Made by a program: the position numbers and the translations under genes. Below the pieces are notes generated by a model, which worked only from the letters and a program-made list of their open reading frames with translations, did not search any database and was not told where the DNA came from. A stretch of DNA of 64,000 bases from Sacculina carcini. Lineage: Eukaryota > Arthropoda > Thecostraca > Sacculinidae. This document shows, one piece after another, positions 27,221 to 37,027 of this stretch (positions within the stretch are counted from its first letter, which is position 1; each line of letters opens with the position of its first letter). Where the stretch lies: NCBI GenBank assembly GCA_916048095.2, contig OU696581.1, positions 4,244,445-4,308,444 of the forward strand. Direction: 5' to 3'.

Positions 27221-27770
27221 TTTGAACCCGCCCGTCGTACGGAACATAAAGTAAAATTCATATTCAATCCATAAAATTAACTGAACACAAATTAAAAAGC
27301 AAAAAATATAAGCTGTAAATTCGTTCAGCAATAAAAACTCTAAATGTGAATATTTTTATTTTAAATTTGACAAAATATTATTCCTCAATCCGCCGCATAT
27401 ATGAACCTGCCTGTCGTGCGGAATAATTCAGAACACAAACACGTAACAAACAATGAAAGTTCTAGCATGTAAATCCGCCCGTCGTGCGGAACAGTTCATA
27501 CTATTAAATTTGTATTCAATTCATAAGACAAATAGGAATATGAATTAAAAAAAAAAGTAAACCCATAAAAATTCAAAATTTCTATATTTTCATATTATTT
27601 TCACAAAATATTATCCTCAACCCGCCTCATACTTAAACCTGCCCGTCGTGCGGAATAATTCAAAATTCAGATACGAACCAATGTAAATTTACTTGACTTT
27701 TTTATCATAATGCTTACAAAATATATTTATAAATTGGTATCATATAGCCTTGAAACCCTCCCGTATTTGT
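27221..27770 (-). mobile_element. Helitron tail-block remnants, minus
   Basis: Several hairpin-bearing repeats (cccgcccgtcgtacgg, cctgcctgtcgtgcgg, ccgcccgtcgtgcgg) at about 27227, 27405, 27476 and 27637, with worn sequence between and no 5' end. The Helitron-like DNA fades out before 27790. Confidence 0.6.
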
Positions 27771-28018
27771 CAAGACCAAACGTATTTGTCAGGACGCCAC
27801 ATCGTGAATATTTGCAATAGAGAAATGAAAAATTTAGCATATGCTTGCTAACAGGTAAATAAATATAGTTTAAATTTCAACTTCATCCAATTATTTGAGG
27901 TGGAATGAAAAAATAGGAGCATTGCTTTTGGAACGACCTTAGTGCATACATATATTTGAGTTTAATTTTTGTTGCCACATAAATCGCAGCTACGTGTACG
28001 TGTGTTCTTGGTGTGTAG
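27771..28018. other. Intron DNA before MED18 exon B
   Basis: Sequence that seems single-copy within the window, leading to the exon B acceptor (cttggtgtgtag). No other feature seen. Confidence 0.55.
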
Positions 28019-28188
28019 GTGACCAGAACAGACCCACACTGTTGAGAAGCAGTATTGATGTGAGTTGTACGTCCAATCTACTAGATTTTCTCGTCGAGAT
28101 GGGTTTCAAGCATGATCACGAGTTTGTGTGCAAGGGTTTCATTTTTCACAAGGGACGCATGAAGGTGTTGCTCTACAAGGTTTTCAAG
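28019..28188 (+). CDS. MED18: MED18 exon B (internal)
   Basis: After the acceptor AG at 28017-28018 the exon supplies GT to finish the glycine codon. It then reads DQNRPTLLRSSIDV, LLDFLVEMGFKHDHEFVCKG and HKGRMKVLLYKVFK. This is the most conserved part of MED18: the NR-x2-L-R stretch, the F-L-x-E-M-G-F helix, the D-x-E-F-x-x-K-G strand and the K-G-R-M-K motif. The exon ends AAG|GTGAGT, a strong donor, in phase 0. It has no stop or frameshift, and its codons are far less AT-rich than the flanking DNA, which supports a functional exon. It joins exon A in phase and continues to exon C at 45504. Confidence 0.92.
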
Positions 28189-28450
28189 GTGAGTCGTGAA
28201 CATTTTGTGTGTGTGTGTGTGTGCGTTTGTATGTACGTGCCTGCCTAAGTGAAAGAGGGAATCGAGCATGTGGAAAGAAGGAATCGAGCACCTGGACGCG
28301 AAGGTATGTAGTGTTCATACGATCACCGATAAAAAGTTATTAAGTCTAGTTGTAGTTATAAATTCACATATAAGTTTATTGACTAACAATGAATGTAAAT
28401 ATGATTCTGATAATCCATAATTGTGATGTGTACGTAAATTAGATATATCG
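28189..28450. other. Intron DNA after exon B
   Basis: Begins with the donor gtgagtcgtg and a short (GT)n. The remainder seems single-copy in the window and shows no gene. Confidence 0.55.
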
Positions 28451-28565
28451 TGTGAACCACATCGATATATGTGTGTGAACCACATCGATATGTGTGTGTG
28501 TGTGTGAACCACATTAGATATATCGCGGTATATGTGGTTCACACACACATATACCGCGATTTATC
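28451..28565. repeat. Repeat of gtgaaccacat with inverted copy
   Basis: Three direct copies of gtgaaccacat next to (GT)n are followed by the inverted form atgtggttcac. The strings tatcgcggtatatgtg and cacatataccgcgat also pair. The tract can fold into a hairpin of several dozen bases. Confidence 0.75.
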
Positions 28566-28569
28566 TAAA

Positions 28570-28616
28570 TGCTAGTACACGTATATATATATATATATAT
28601 ATATACGTGTACTAGC
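28570..28616. repeat. Perfect palindrome at a Helitron 3' end
   Basis: The arms aatgctagtacacg and cgtgtactagcatt face each other across a (TA)n centre. The right arm is the CTAG end of the minus-strand Helitron at 28612. The left arm looks like the same end copied in reverse, without its hairpin. Confidence 0.85.
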
Positions 28617-29072
28617 ATTTAACCCCGCCCGTTGTGCGGAGCAATTCATAAAATGAAATTCATGTTTAATTAAAATATATTGCAAATTAATGAATAAATA
28701 TGGAAAACTCATAAAAATCTTAATCAATTGAAAAGTCATATTTTATTTATTTTTATTATAATTTCGACAAAATATTTTCCCTCAACCCGCATCATGTTAA
28801 AACATTCTGAATAATTCAGAAGTTGAACACGATCCGTTGTGGATCTTGAAGTCAAAGTCAAGTCCGTTAGTTTTGTGTATGAATTTATTCTACACGGTGA
28901 AATTGAACGTCCTATTGTCTATAGTTGCTGCCCGCGGGACATTTTTTTCCAAAGCATGATCCATCGCTTCGTTTACGTTTGAAGTCCCTGATTTATACCA
29001 TTGAGCCCGCGCAATTATGTCACCTCGTATTCAAGCATACACGCACACAGACATAGATTTAATCTCTTATAT
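28612..29072 (-). mobile_element. Mini-Helitron, about 460 bp, minus
   Basis: 3' CTAG at 28612 with the hairpin ccgcacaacgggcgg just inside. The 5' side near 29072 has the alternative start (atatataagagattaaatc, tatgtctgtgtgcg), though the exact TC is worn. It resembles the unit at 26748-27220. Confidence 0.65.
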
Positions 29073-29115
29073 ATATTTAAACCCGCCCGTCGTGCGGAAC
29101 AATTCATAAAATAAA

Positions 29116-29446
29116 ACGAGACGCCGAGACGACGACGACGCTGTCGCGGCGGCTAACTTTCCACCTCAACAACGGTGCTATCAAGAAGCACCTCAGTCTG
29201 GCGCACGACAGAAAAATCTCACGTCAAGATATCGTCGAAGGAACAAAGGTTTTGACCCGCGAAAACGACGCACGGCGATTGCGCATGCTAGAGGCAGTAG
29301 GCTCAGCTGAAGTCGACGCTGAATATACAGTTCGAAGAAAACTGGTGTTCTGTCAACTCACCGAGCCCCTGTTGGAGCGAAACTCGGCGTGCTCCTGCGA
29401 CAGCCAGTCAACACCACTTTCACACCTACCAGACAATCACACCTAG
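29116..29446 (+). pseudogene. PLE GIY-YIG C-terminal part
   Basis: The frame reads LSRRLTFHLNNGAIKKHLSL, AHDRKISRQDIVEG, TKVLTREND and RRLRMLEA, ending at a stop at 29446. This is the C-terminal half of a Penelope-type GIY-YIG domain: the R-L-T-x-H stretch, the K-x-H segment and the R-x-L-x-x-L-E-A helix with its catalytic Glu. It begins abruptly within a Helitron tail remnant (break near 29115). It supplies what is missing from the Penelope fragment that ends at 8703 on the other strand, and both breaks lie at gacgccga. It is therefore either the separated other end of that copy or the same part of a sister copy. Confidence 0.75.
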
Positions 29447-29499
29447 GATTGAGACCTGGTTGCTGACATAAATAGCCAGTGAATTATTGTTTGAATGTT

Positions 29500-29716
29500 G
29501 TAGTGATTGTGTGTTGTTAATTGCGTTGTTATTGTGTTATCATGTGATTTGTGTCTGATGATGGAGTCTGGTAACTCCAAAACGTTACGTAATATGGGGA
29601 AGTTGTTGAATTGTGTGAATAGAAGCGATCAGAAATTGGCTAGAGACATGGAATCGAACAAAAAGAAAATTGCAACATGTGAAATAGCTATGCAGTTTGA
29701 TCTCGTTTGCAAGCGC
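29500..29716 (+). mobile_element. PLE 5' end: hammerhead-like motif and start of ORF
   Basis: A hammerhead-like motif at about 29546-29590 is followed by an open frame with KLARDMESNKKKIATCEIAM and QFDLVCKR. It is charged and helical, as in the N-terminal region of Penelope-like proteins, and stops at an (AT)n tract. It lies right after a GIY-YIG end, which suits the partial head-to-tail tandem arrangement known for these elements. The N-terminal assignment is tentative. Confidence 0.5.
29546..29590 (+). ncRNA. Hammerhead-like motif
   Basis: CTGATGA is followed by TGGAGT-ctggta-ACTCCA, a perfect 6-bp stem, then AAACGTTAC. This is the order of a hammerhead core: CUGANGA, stem II, GAAA. The G of GAAA is altered or lost. 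A second partial copy near 30075 keeps cgaaacgttac. Confidence 0.5.
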
Positions 29717-29717
29717 G

Positions 29718-29718
<1 letters not shown>

Positions 29719-29807
<89 letters not shown>
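29719..29807. repeat. (AT)n microsatellite between two opposed PLE fragments
   Basis: Pure AT tract. A Penelope 5' fragment reads into it from each side on opposite strands. Confidence 0.98.
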
Positions 29808-29809
<2 letters not shown>

Positions 29810-30000
29810 TGGAAGTAGGCCATTTGTAATGCATGCTCTGTTAAATTCTACAGCATTTTCTGTGTTGTTTCTTTTGTATGTACATTTCTCAATACGTCTC
29901 ACCAGCTTCTTCTGGTTCTCAGAGAGCTTTCCCAATAGTACCGAAAAACTCATTTTTGCCCGAGGCACTTTTCGACATATATTAATGTCATCTTCAGAGG
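29808..30000 (-). mobile_element. PLE 5' fragment, minus, with hammerhead-like core
   Basis: On the minus strand CTGAAGA (29997-29991), a GACAT/ATGTC stem and GAAA (29973-29970) keep all parts of the CUGANGA/GAAA core. The open frame that follows (KMSFSVLLGKLSENQKKLVR, then NAVEFNRACITNGLLP) resembles the N-terminal part of Penelope-like proteins and ends in the (AT)n tract. It mirrors the plus-strand fragment at 29500-29716 but is a different subfamily. Confidence 0.5.
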
Positions 30001-30060
30001 CATATATATATACACATAACAATCGTATATATATACACTAAACTGAAAATCAAATTTGCT

Positions 30061-30145
30061 CTTTGTGAGAATTAAAATAACTTCGAAACGTTACGTAATA
30101 TAGGGAAGTTGTTGAGCTGTCTCAATAGAAGTGATCAGAAATTGG
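30061..30145 (+). mobile_element. Second partial copy of the plus-strand PLE 5' end
   Basis: The stretch cgaaacgttacgtaatat through atcagaaattggctagag repeats 29580-29645 with few changes. It is a short fragment of the same element's terminal repeat. Confidence 0.7.
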
Positions 30146-30285
30146 CTAGAGCTTACAACAGTTGACTGTTGCAAGCTGATTGGTGACCAGTGACTTATTA
30201 GGGCCGTCTATTATATACACCGGCATTACGTCCATATACACAGGCATAGGCACAGTCAAACTAGGTGGCCGCCTAGAACCCTAGA

Positions 30286-30694
30286 TTATTGAAGGTCTCG
30301 CAAAGGAATCATACAGGAATTTATGCCGTCGTATAACATTGACGATTACGATTACTAATGTATTCGATACTAATGATGTGTTCAGCATTGATGAAACGTG
30401 CTTTGCTTGAAAACTACAGCATACCAAAACCATGACGTCCAGAGGAGAACGTCGCACAGCTGAATACTTTTCCGGGGTAATGCAAATTTTTGGTAGAATC
30501 GTTTGAGAAAGATGCAAAGTGCTAAAAGTAGTGCTAATAAGGGAATACTTGGTTAAAATGAACGACTCACAGTAAAACGATTAATAACTTTCATTATAGG
30601 TTTATGACTTTTATCACACCCCCAAATAGCGGAAAACTCCAACTAGCGCAATTTTGTCTCGGCCCTTCGAGTTTGCTAGTTGGAGGGACGACTG
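30286..30694 (+). mobile_element. pogo/Tigger-type DNA transposon remnant
   Basis: The plus strand reads NDVFSIDETCFA, stop, KLQHTKTMTSRGERRTAEY. This fits the region of the first catalytic Asp in pogo/Tigger transposases, where a D-E-T motif is followed by K-T-x-x-x-K/R-G-E. The right end at 30694 is the complement of CAGTCGTCCCTCCAAC, a Tigger-like terminal repeat, followed by TA as expected for Tc1/mariner-type targets. An 11-bp inverted repeat (30637-30647 with 30675-30685) lies inside this end. Stops break the frame and the left end was not found. Confidence 0.65.
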
Positions 30695-30707
30695 TATGTA
30701 TATAGTT

Positions 30708-30710
<3 letters not shown>

Positions 30711-30775
<65 letters not shown>
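30711..30775. repeat. (AT)n microsatellite
   Basis: AT tract next to the 5' TC of the Helitron at 30776. Confidence 0.97.
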
Positions 30776-30778
<3 letters not shown>

Positions 30779-33700
30779 ATATATATAAAAGAGATCCTCT
30801 GTGTGTGTGTGTGTCTGTGTGTGTGTGTGTTCGACCCTCCTTGGTCCATTTTCTATCAGCTATTATTCGGCCACCACTCAGCCTACCCGCTAACAATTTA
30901 TACCATCACGTTGGAAATTTTCTTGTCTATACTTTAAATTAAATTTTAAAATTCAAAAATGAAATCAAAAAAAGTTATAGCGGTGAAAAGACAAAATGAA
31001 CCCTGAAAAATGCGAAAATTGTGGTCAATGCTCTGCCATCTACTCCTCATGAACCAGAAATGGTACAGCCAAACAGATTATACCACTGTGTAGAGAATTT
31101 TCTGTTCTACAAGATAGGGTATAATTCATATCCAAAAATAGAACATAAAAGATGTAAACATGACAAAATTTCAATCTATATTCAAAATTATATTTATACT
31201 CCACGCGTCCGATTTTCTATACTTTTTTCTCTATGTATCAAAAACTAATTATCACACAACTAAATAAATAATACCATCATGCTGGAAATTTTGTTTGCTA
31301 CAACACGGTATAATTTTTAATTTTCCAAAGTGTATTAAAAAAAAGTTACGGCGGTGTGAAGTCAAAATGACAAAGTCAAAAATGCAAAATTAGCACTGGA
31401 AACCGTGAATGTTTTGGTAAATATTCCCCTATCTATTCCTCATAAACCAGCAATGGTACAGCTATAAAAATTATACTATTGTGTAGATAATTTTGTGTTC
31501 TACAAGAAAAGTTATAATTTATACCCACAAATGATACAAAAAATGTGTAAAATTGGCAAAATTGTCAAATACATCCAAAATTACACTTGAACACCGTGCG
31601 ACTAAAATTAATTCATTTTTCTACCTATTTCTCAGGAACTATTTGTTACACATAAAAATAAATTATACCATCGTGCTAGAAATTTTGCTTTCTACAATAC
31701 GGTATAATTTGGAATTTTGCAAAGTGTATCTAAAGGAAGTTACGGCGGTGTAAATTCAAAAGGACATATTGCCAATTTGACAGCTATTATGCGCACTTGC
31801 GATTACACAGGAATATACTACTGTGTAGAGAATTTTGTGTTCTACAAGAAAAGGTGTAATTTATACCCACAAATGATACAAAAAACGTGTAAAATTGGCA
31901 AAAATCTCAAATACATCCAAAATTACACTTGAACACCGGGTGACTACAATTTATTAATTTTTATACCCATTTCTCAGGAACTATTTGTCATACATTAAAA
32001 TTAATTATACCATCGTGCTAGAAATTTTGTTTCCTACAGTACGGTATAATTATTAATTTTCCAAAGTGTATCTGAAGGAAGTTACGGCGGTGTAAAGTCA
32101 AAAGGACATATTGCCAATTTGACAGCTATTATGCGTACTTGCGATTACACATGAATATACACTGATTAAATTTCACTGAAGTCCAATCACAATTTACGCA
32201 CTTGCGATTACACAGGAATATACTACTGTGTAGAGAATTTAGTGTTCTACAAGATAAGCTATAATTTATACCCACAAATGATACAAAAAACGTGTAAAAT
32301 TGGCAAAATTCTCAAATACATCCAAAATTACACTTGAACACCGGGCGACTAAAATTAATTCATTTTTCTACTATTTCTCAGTAACTATTTGTTACACATA
32401 AAAATAAATTATACCATCGTTCTAGAAATCTTTTCTTCTACAATACGGTATAATTTGTAATTTTCCAAAGGGTATCTGAAGGAAGTTACGGCGGTGTAAA
32501 GTCAAAAGGACATATTGCCAATTTGACAGCTATTATGCGCACTTGCGATTACACAGGAATATACACCGATTAAATTTCACTGAAGCCCAATCACAATTAA
32601 GAATGCATCATATTATCTCCAAGCATGGATGGTGTGGTTTTATTGCGTACAGTTTAATTAATGCTACACTCTACTGAATATAAAGGCTTTATTGTCCTCA
32701 ATAACGTTCCGCACGACGGGCGGGTAAAATGCTATTGGGAACAAAGTAAACTACTGAATTTAACTGTGTAATTTAATTGGTTTAATTTCAAGTTGCATAA
32801 GCATAAGTTGTATAAGGATATGGGTTGCAATATCATGTAATGCCAACTTATGCTGTTTTAGCGGAAGCATTAACCTGGAATTATAGAGATGACAGAAGGC
32901 TGCATTGTTTTGATAGTGTTGTGGAAAAACATGTTTTCTAAATTGAAACATAAATTTCACATTTAGACTTTTAGATTAGCTATAACTTTCCTGTGGGTTT
33001 GTTTTTCTTTTTCAATTTGCACTAATTTTTTTATGAATTGAATATTAATTATATTTTATGAACTGTTCCGCACGACGGGCGAATTAAATGTATCTATAAA
33101 GAGTGGGTTTAAATGATAGCGAGGTATATGATATTTTGCTAGCAGTAAATATTCTAGCGATAAAAGTAGAATAGCTCTTAAGCAAATGATTTTGGAGAAT
33201 GATGTGAACCTTTAAATATATTTTGCGATCTAATGATATATGTATTAGGAATAATACGTAGCAGGATATAGATTGCATAATATAATATCGGCTGTAATAT
33301 CAAGGGCTGCATTATCGATGTAACCCAAAAAATAACAACTGTATGAATATGATGCATTAGTGGAAGCATTAACCGGGAATTATGAGATAATATGATGATG
33401 GTGTAAAATTATATCGCATTATGCAACAAATGTGAATTTAGCTACCTTACAGTTTGGTCCCGATACTATATTGGCGGGTTGAGAGAAAAGTATTGGTGGG
33501 CCGCGTGTTTGGGACCCCTGGGGTAGATAATCTCAGTCTTCTGATTACAAATTATGATCGCATCAGTATATTTTGTGATCACAAACTAATAAGTTAAATC
33601 ACCTCAGACTAGGCTGAGAGCGGTCAAGATTGAATGGTTGGGTTGGGTTGGGTAGGTTTGACTCAGGTTATATTGGGTTTTAATGATAGCGGAAAATATA

Positions 33701-34919
33701 TAAATTTTAACAATAAATATTATAGCGGTAAAAGTGAAATAGTACTTAAGCAAATGATATTGGGGAATGATGTTAAGTAATAAATATAGTTTGGAAACAT
33801 TCTGATGAAAAGATTTCATCATCTTTCATTGTTTGTTTCGTGTGTGTGTGTGTTCTGAATTATACCACACGACGGGCAGATTTATATATCAGGCGGGTTG
33901 AGGGATAATATTGGTCAAAATAAGAACAAAAATATTCACATTTAGACTTTTCTATTGGTTAAGATATTTATAGGTTACATTTTTTGCTTTTCAATTTGTA
34001 TTCATTATATTTTATAGATTTGATATGAATTTTATTGTATGAATTGTTCCGCACGACGGGTGGGTTTAAAAAAGTGTTTTTAGATCATTTTTTCAAATGG
34101 TTCATTTAAAAAAAGGTTTTTTTTTTAAAATAAAAATGTTCTGCGGGCAGCAACTATAGACAATAGAACGTTCAATTTACCCTGTAGAATTAATCCATAC
34201 ACAAAACCAATGGATTTGACTTCAAGATGCAGAACGGATCGTGTTCGAGTTCTGAATTATTCAGCACGACGGGCGGGTTTAAAAATGACTCAGGCGGACT
34301 GAGGGGAAATATTGTGTCGAAATAAAAATAATTAAACTTATAATTTTCAATTGATTAATATTTTTATGAGTGTACCCTATTTCATTTTTATTTTTCCATA
34401 TTTTTTATGAATTGAATATGAATTTCATGTTATGAATTGCTCCGCACAACTGGCGGGTTTTAATGCTATATATATACATAAAGAAGAAATTATCTGTCTG
34501 TCTGTGTATGTATGCTTGAATATGAGGTGACATAATTGCGCTGGCTCATGGTTCGCTGGTTCAATTATCAGGGGCTTCAAACGCAAACGAAGCGATGGCT
34601 CATTTTTATGAAATAAAAATGTCCCGCGGGCAGCAATAAAACGTTCAATTTCACCGTATAGAATGAATTCATATACAAAACTAATGGATTTGACTTCAAG
34701 AACCAGAACGGATGGTGTTCGAGTTCTGAATTATTCCGCACGTCGGCCGGGTTTAAATATGAGGCGGGCTGAGTGAAAATATTTTGTCAAAATGTAAATT
34801 AAAAATAATGAAATTTAGACTTTTTAATTGATTAAGGTCTTCATGAGTTTGCCTTATTTATTTTTAATTTGCAATATTTTTATGAATTCTTCCGCACAAC
34901 GGGCGGGTTTTAATGCTAG
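30776..34919 (+). mobile_element. Helitron family 1, plus, complete, 4.1 kb
   Basis: 5' TC at 30776-30777, 3' hairpin and CTAG at 34916-34919. The order of head repeats, unique pieces and tail repeats mirrors the minus copy at 3575-8688, including the TTGGG tract and the hAT-like piece. The two copies are therefore recent relatives. The difference in length, about 1 kb, lies mainly in head-repeat number. No protein is encoded. Confidence 0.8.
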
Positions 34920-36130
34920 TATATATATAAAAGAGATCCTCTGTGTGTCTGTGTGTGTGTCTGTGTGCTCCACCATCCTTTGTCCATTTTCTATCAGCTA
35001 ATACTCGGCCACCACTTGGCGTACCCGCTAACAATATATACCATCACGTTGGAAATTTTCTTGTCTACACTTAACACTAAATTTTAAATTTTAAAAATAA
35101 ACCAAAAAAAAGTTATAGCGGTGAAAAGACACAATGAACCCTGAAAAATGCGTAAATTTGGTCAATTTTCTGAAGACTACTCCTCCTAAACCAGCAATGG
35201 TACAACTATACACATTTTACCACTGTGTAGAAAATTTTATGTTTTACTCAACGCACTATAATTTATACCCAAAAATTAAATATAAAACATGTAAAATGGA
35301 AAAGAATTCAACCTACATTCAAAATTATATTTAAACTCCACGCGTCCGATTTTCTATACTTTTTTGTCTATTTCTCAAAAACTTGTTATTACCCATCTAA
35401 ATAAATAATACCATCATGCTGGAAATTTTGTTTGCTGCAACACAGTATAATTTGTAATTTTCCAACGTGTATTAAAAAAAAGTTACGGCGGTGTGAAGTG
35501 TAAATGACAACGTCAAACAGGCAAAATTAGCACAAAAAAGTGAATATTTTGGTCAATATTCCGCTATCTATTCCTCATAAACCAGCAATGGTACAGCTAT
35601 AAAAGTTATACTATTGTGTAGATAATTTTGTGTTCTACAAGAAAAGTTATAATTTATACCCACAAATGATACAAAAACGTGTAAAATTGGCAAAATTCTC
35701 AAATACATCCAAAATTACACTTGAACACCGGGCGACTAAAATTAATTCATTTTTCTACTATTTCTCATTAAGTATTTGTTACACATACAAATATATTATA
35801 CGATCGTGCTAGAAATCTTGTTTTCTACAATACGATATAATTTGTAATTTTCCAAAGTGTATCTGAAGGGAGTTACGGCGGTGTAAAGTCAAAAGGACAT
35901 ATTGCCAATTTGACAGCTATTATGCGCACTTGCGATTACACAGGAATATACTACTGTGTAGATAATTTTGTGTTTTACAAGATAAGCTATAATTTATACC
36001 CACAAATGTTACAAAAAACGTGTAAAATTGGCAAAATTCTCAAATACATCCAAAATTTCACTTGAACAACGGGCGACTAAAATTAATTCATTTTGCTACT
36101 ATTTTTCAGTAACTATTTGTTACACATAAA

Positions 36131-37027
36131 AACCAGTAAGGCGCCGTGTTCGGCGATGAACGAGCGAGCGCGAAGTTGTCATATGTAATCAAACTTTGTC
36201 GTAAATGCATTTGTCTGCGTGCATGGGCAAAGCTTTCTGCTAAATTATAAGAGGGCATATGGCACGTGCCACGTGCCACGCTGGGCATTGACATGATTCG
36301 GCATAGTCTCATTCGCGGCAGGAAGGATTGGGCTACCCAACAAACAAAACGCATGTTAATCGGACCTATGGTTCCACAGATATAAGCCTCTGAAAAACGG
36401 GTAAAAAGTGTTTTTCGAAAAAGTAGGAGGGCATTCGGGACGTGCCACGTGTCACAGTGAGCACTGACATAATTTGGCATAGTCTCGTTCGCGGCAGGAA
36501 GGATTGGGCTACCCAACAAAAAAAACGCATGTTAATCAAACTTATGGTTCCAGAAATATAAGCCTCTGAAAAACGGGTAAAAAGTGTTTTTCGAAAAAGT
36601 AGGAAAGCATTTGGGACGTGCCACGTGCCACAGTGGGCACTGACATGATTCGGCTTGGTCTCATCCGCGGCAAGAAGGATGAGGCTACCCAACAAAAAAA
36701 AACGCATGTTAATCGGACTTATGGTTCCAGAAATATAAGCCTCTGAAAAACGGGTAAAAAGTGTTCTTCGAAAAAGTAGGAGGGTATTTGGGACGTGCCA
36801 CGTGCCATAGTAGGCACTGACATGATTCGGCTTGGTCTCATCCGCGGCAGGAAGGATGAGACTACCCAACAAAAAAAATGCATGTTAATCGGACTTATGG
36901 TTCCAGAGATATAAGCCTCTGAAAAGCGTCACCACGGCCGGCGGGCCGGCGGGCCGGCCGGCGGGCCGCTCATACTCATTTTTCTAGTAACACCAAGTAT
37001 GAACTCGCTCGCTATCGCTCGCTCGTA
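36131..37027. mobile_element. Unclassified insertion with 180-bp tandem repeats
   Basis: It splits a Helitron head repeat: cataaaaa on the left and taaattatacc on the right are contiguous in sister copies. The ends carry related inverted GAGCGAGCG-rich stretches (cgagcgagcgcgaag left, cgctatcgctcgctcg right), so it may be a terminal-inverted-repeat element. Inside are about four 180-bp repeats and a short ggccggcgg array (36931-36968). The GC content is higher than in the surroundings. No transposase is seen and the target duplication is unclear. Confidence 0.6.
36246..36925 (-). repeat. 180-bp tandem repeat, about four copies, open on minus strand
   Basis: Markers ggacgtgccacgtgcca, ggttccagaaatataagcct and gaaaaacgggtaaaaagtg recur about every 180 bp from about 36246. 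Because 180 is a multiple of three, the minus strand stays open over several units, with a 60-residue repeating peptide (for example SEAYISGTIS and GTWHVPN). Codon-level selection cannot be judged here, and a repeat-driven open frame is the simplest reading. Confidence 0.85.

Noticed and set aside
36106..36872. Minus-strand repeating protein of 168 codons
   Set aside because: Kept as a repeat, not a gene: openness follows from a 180-bp period, and no start context or domain is seen.
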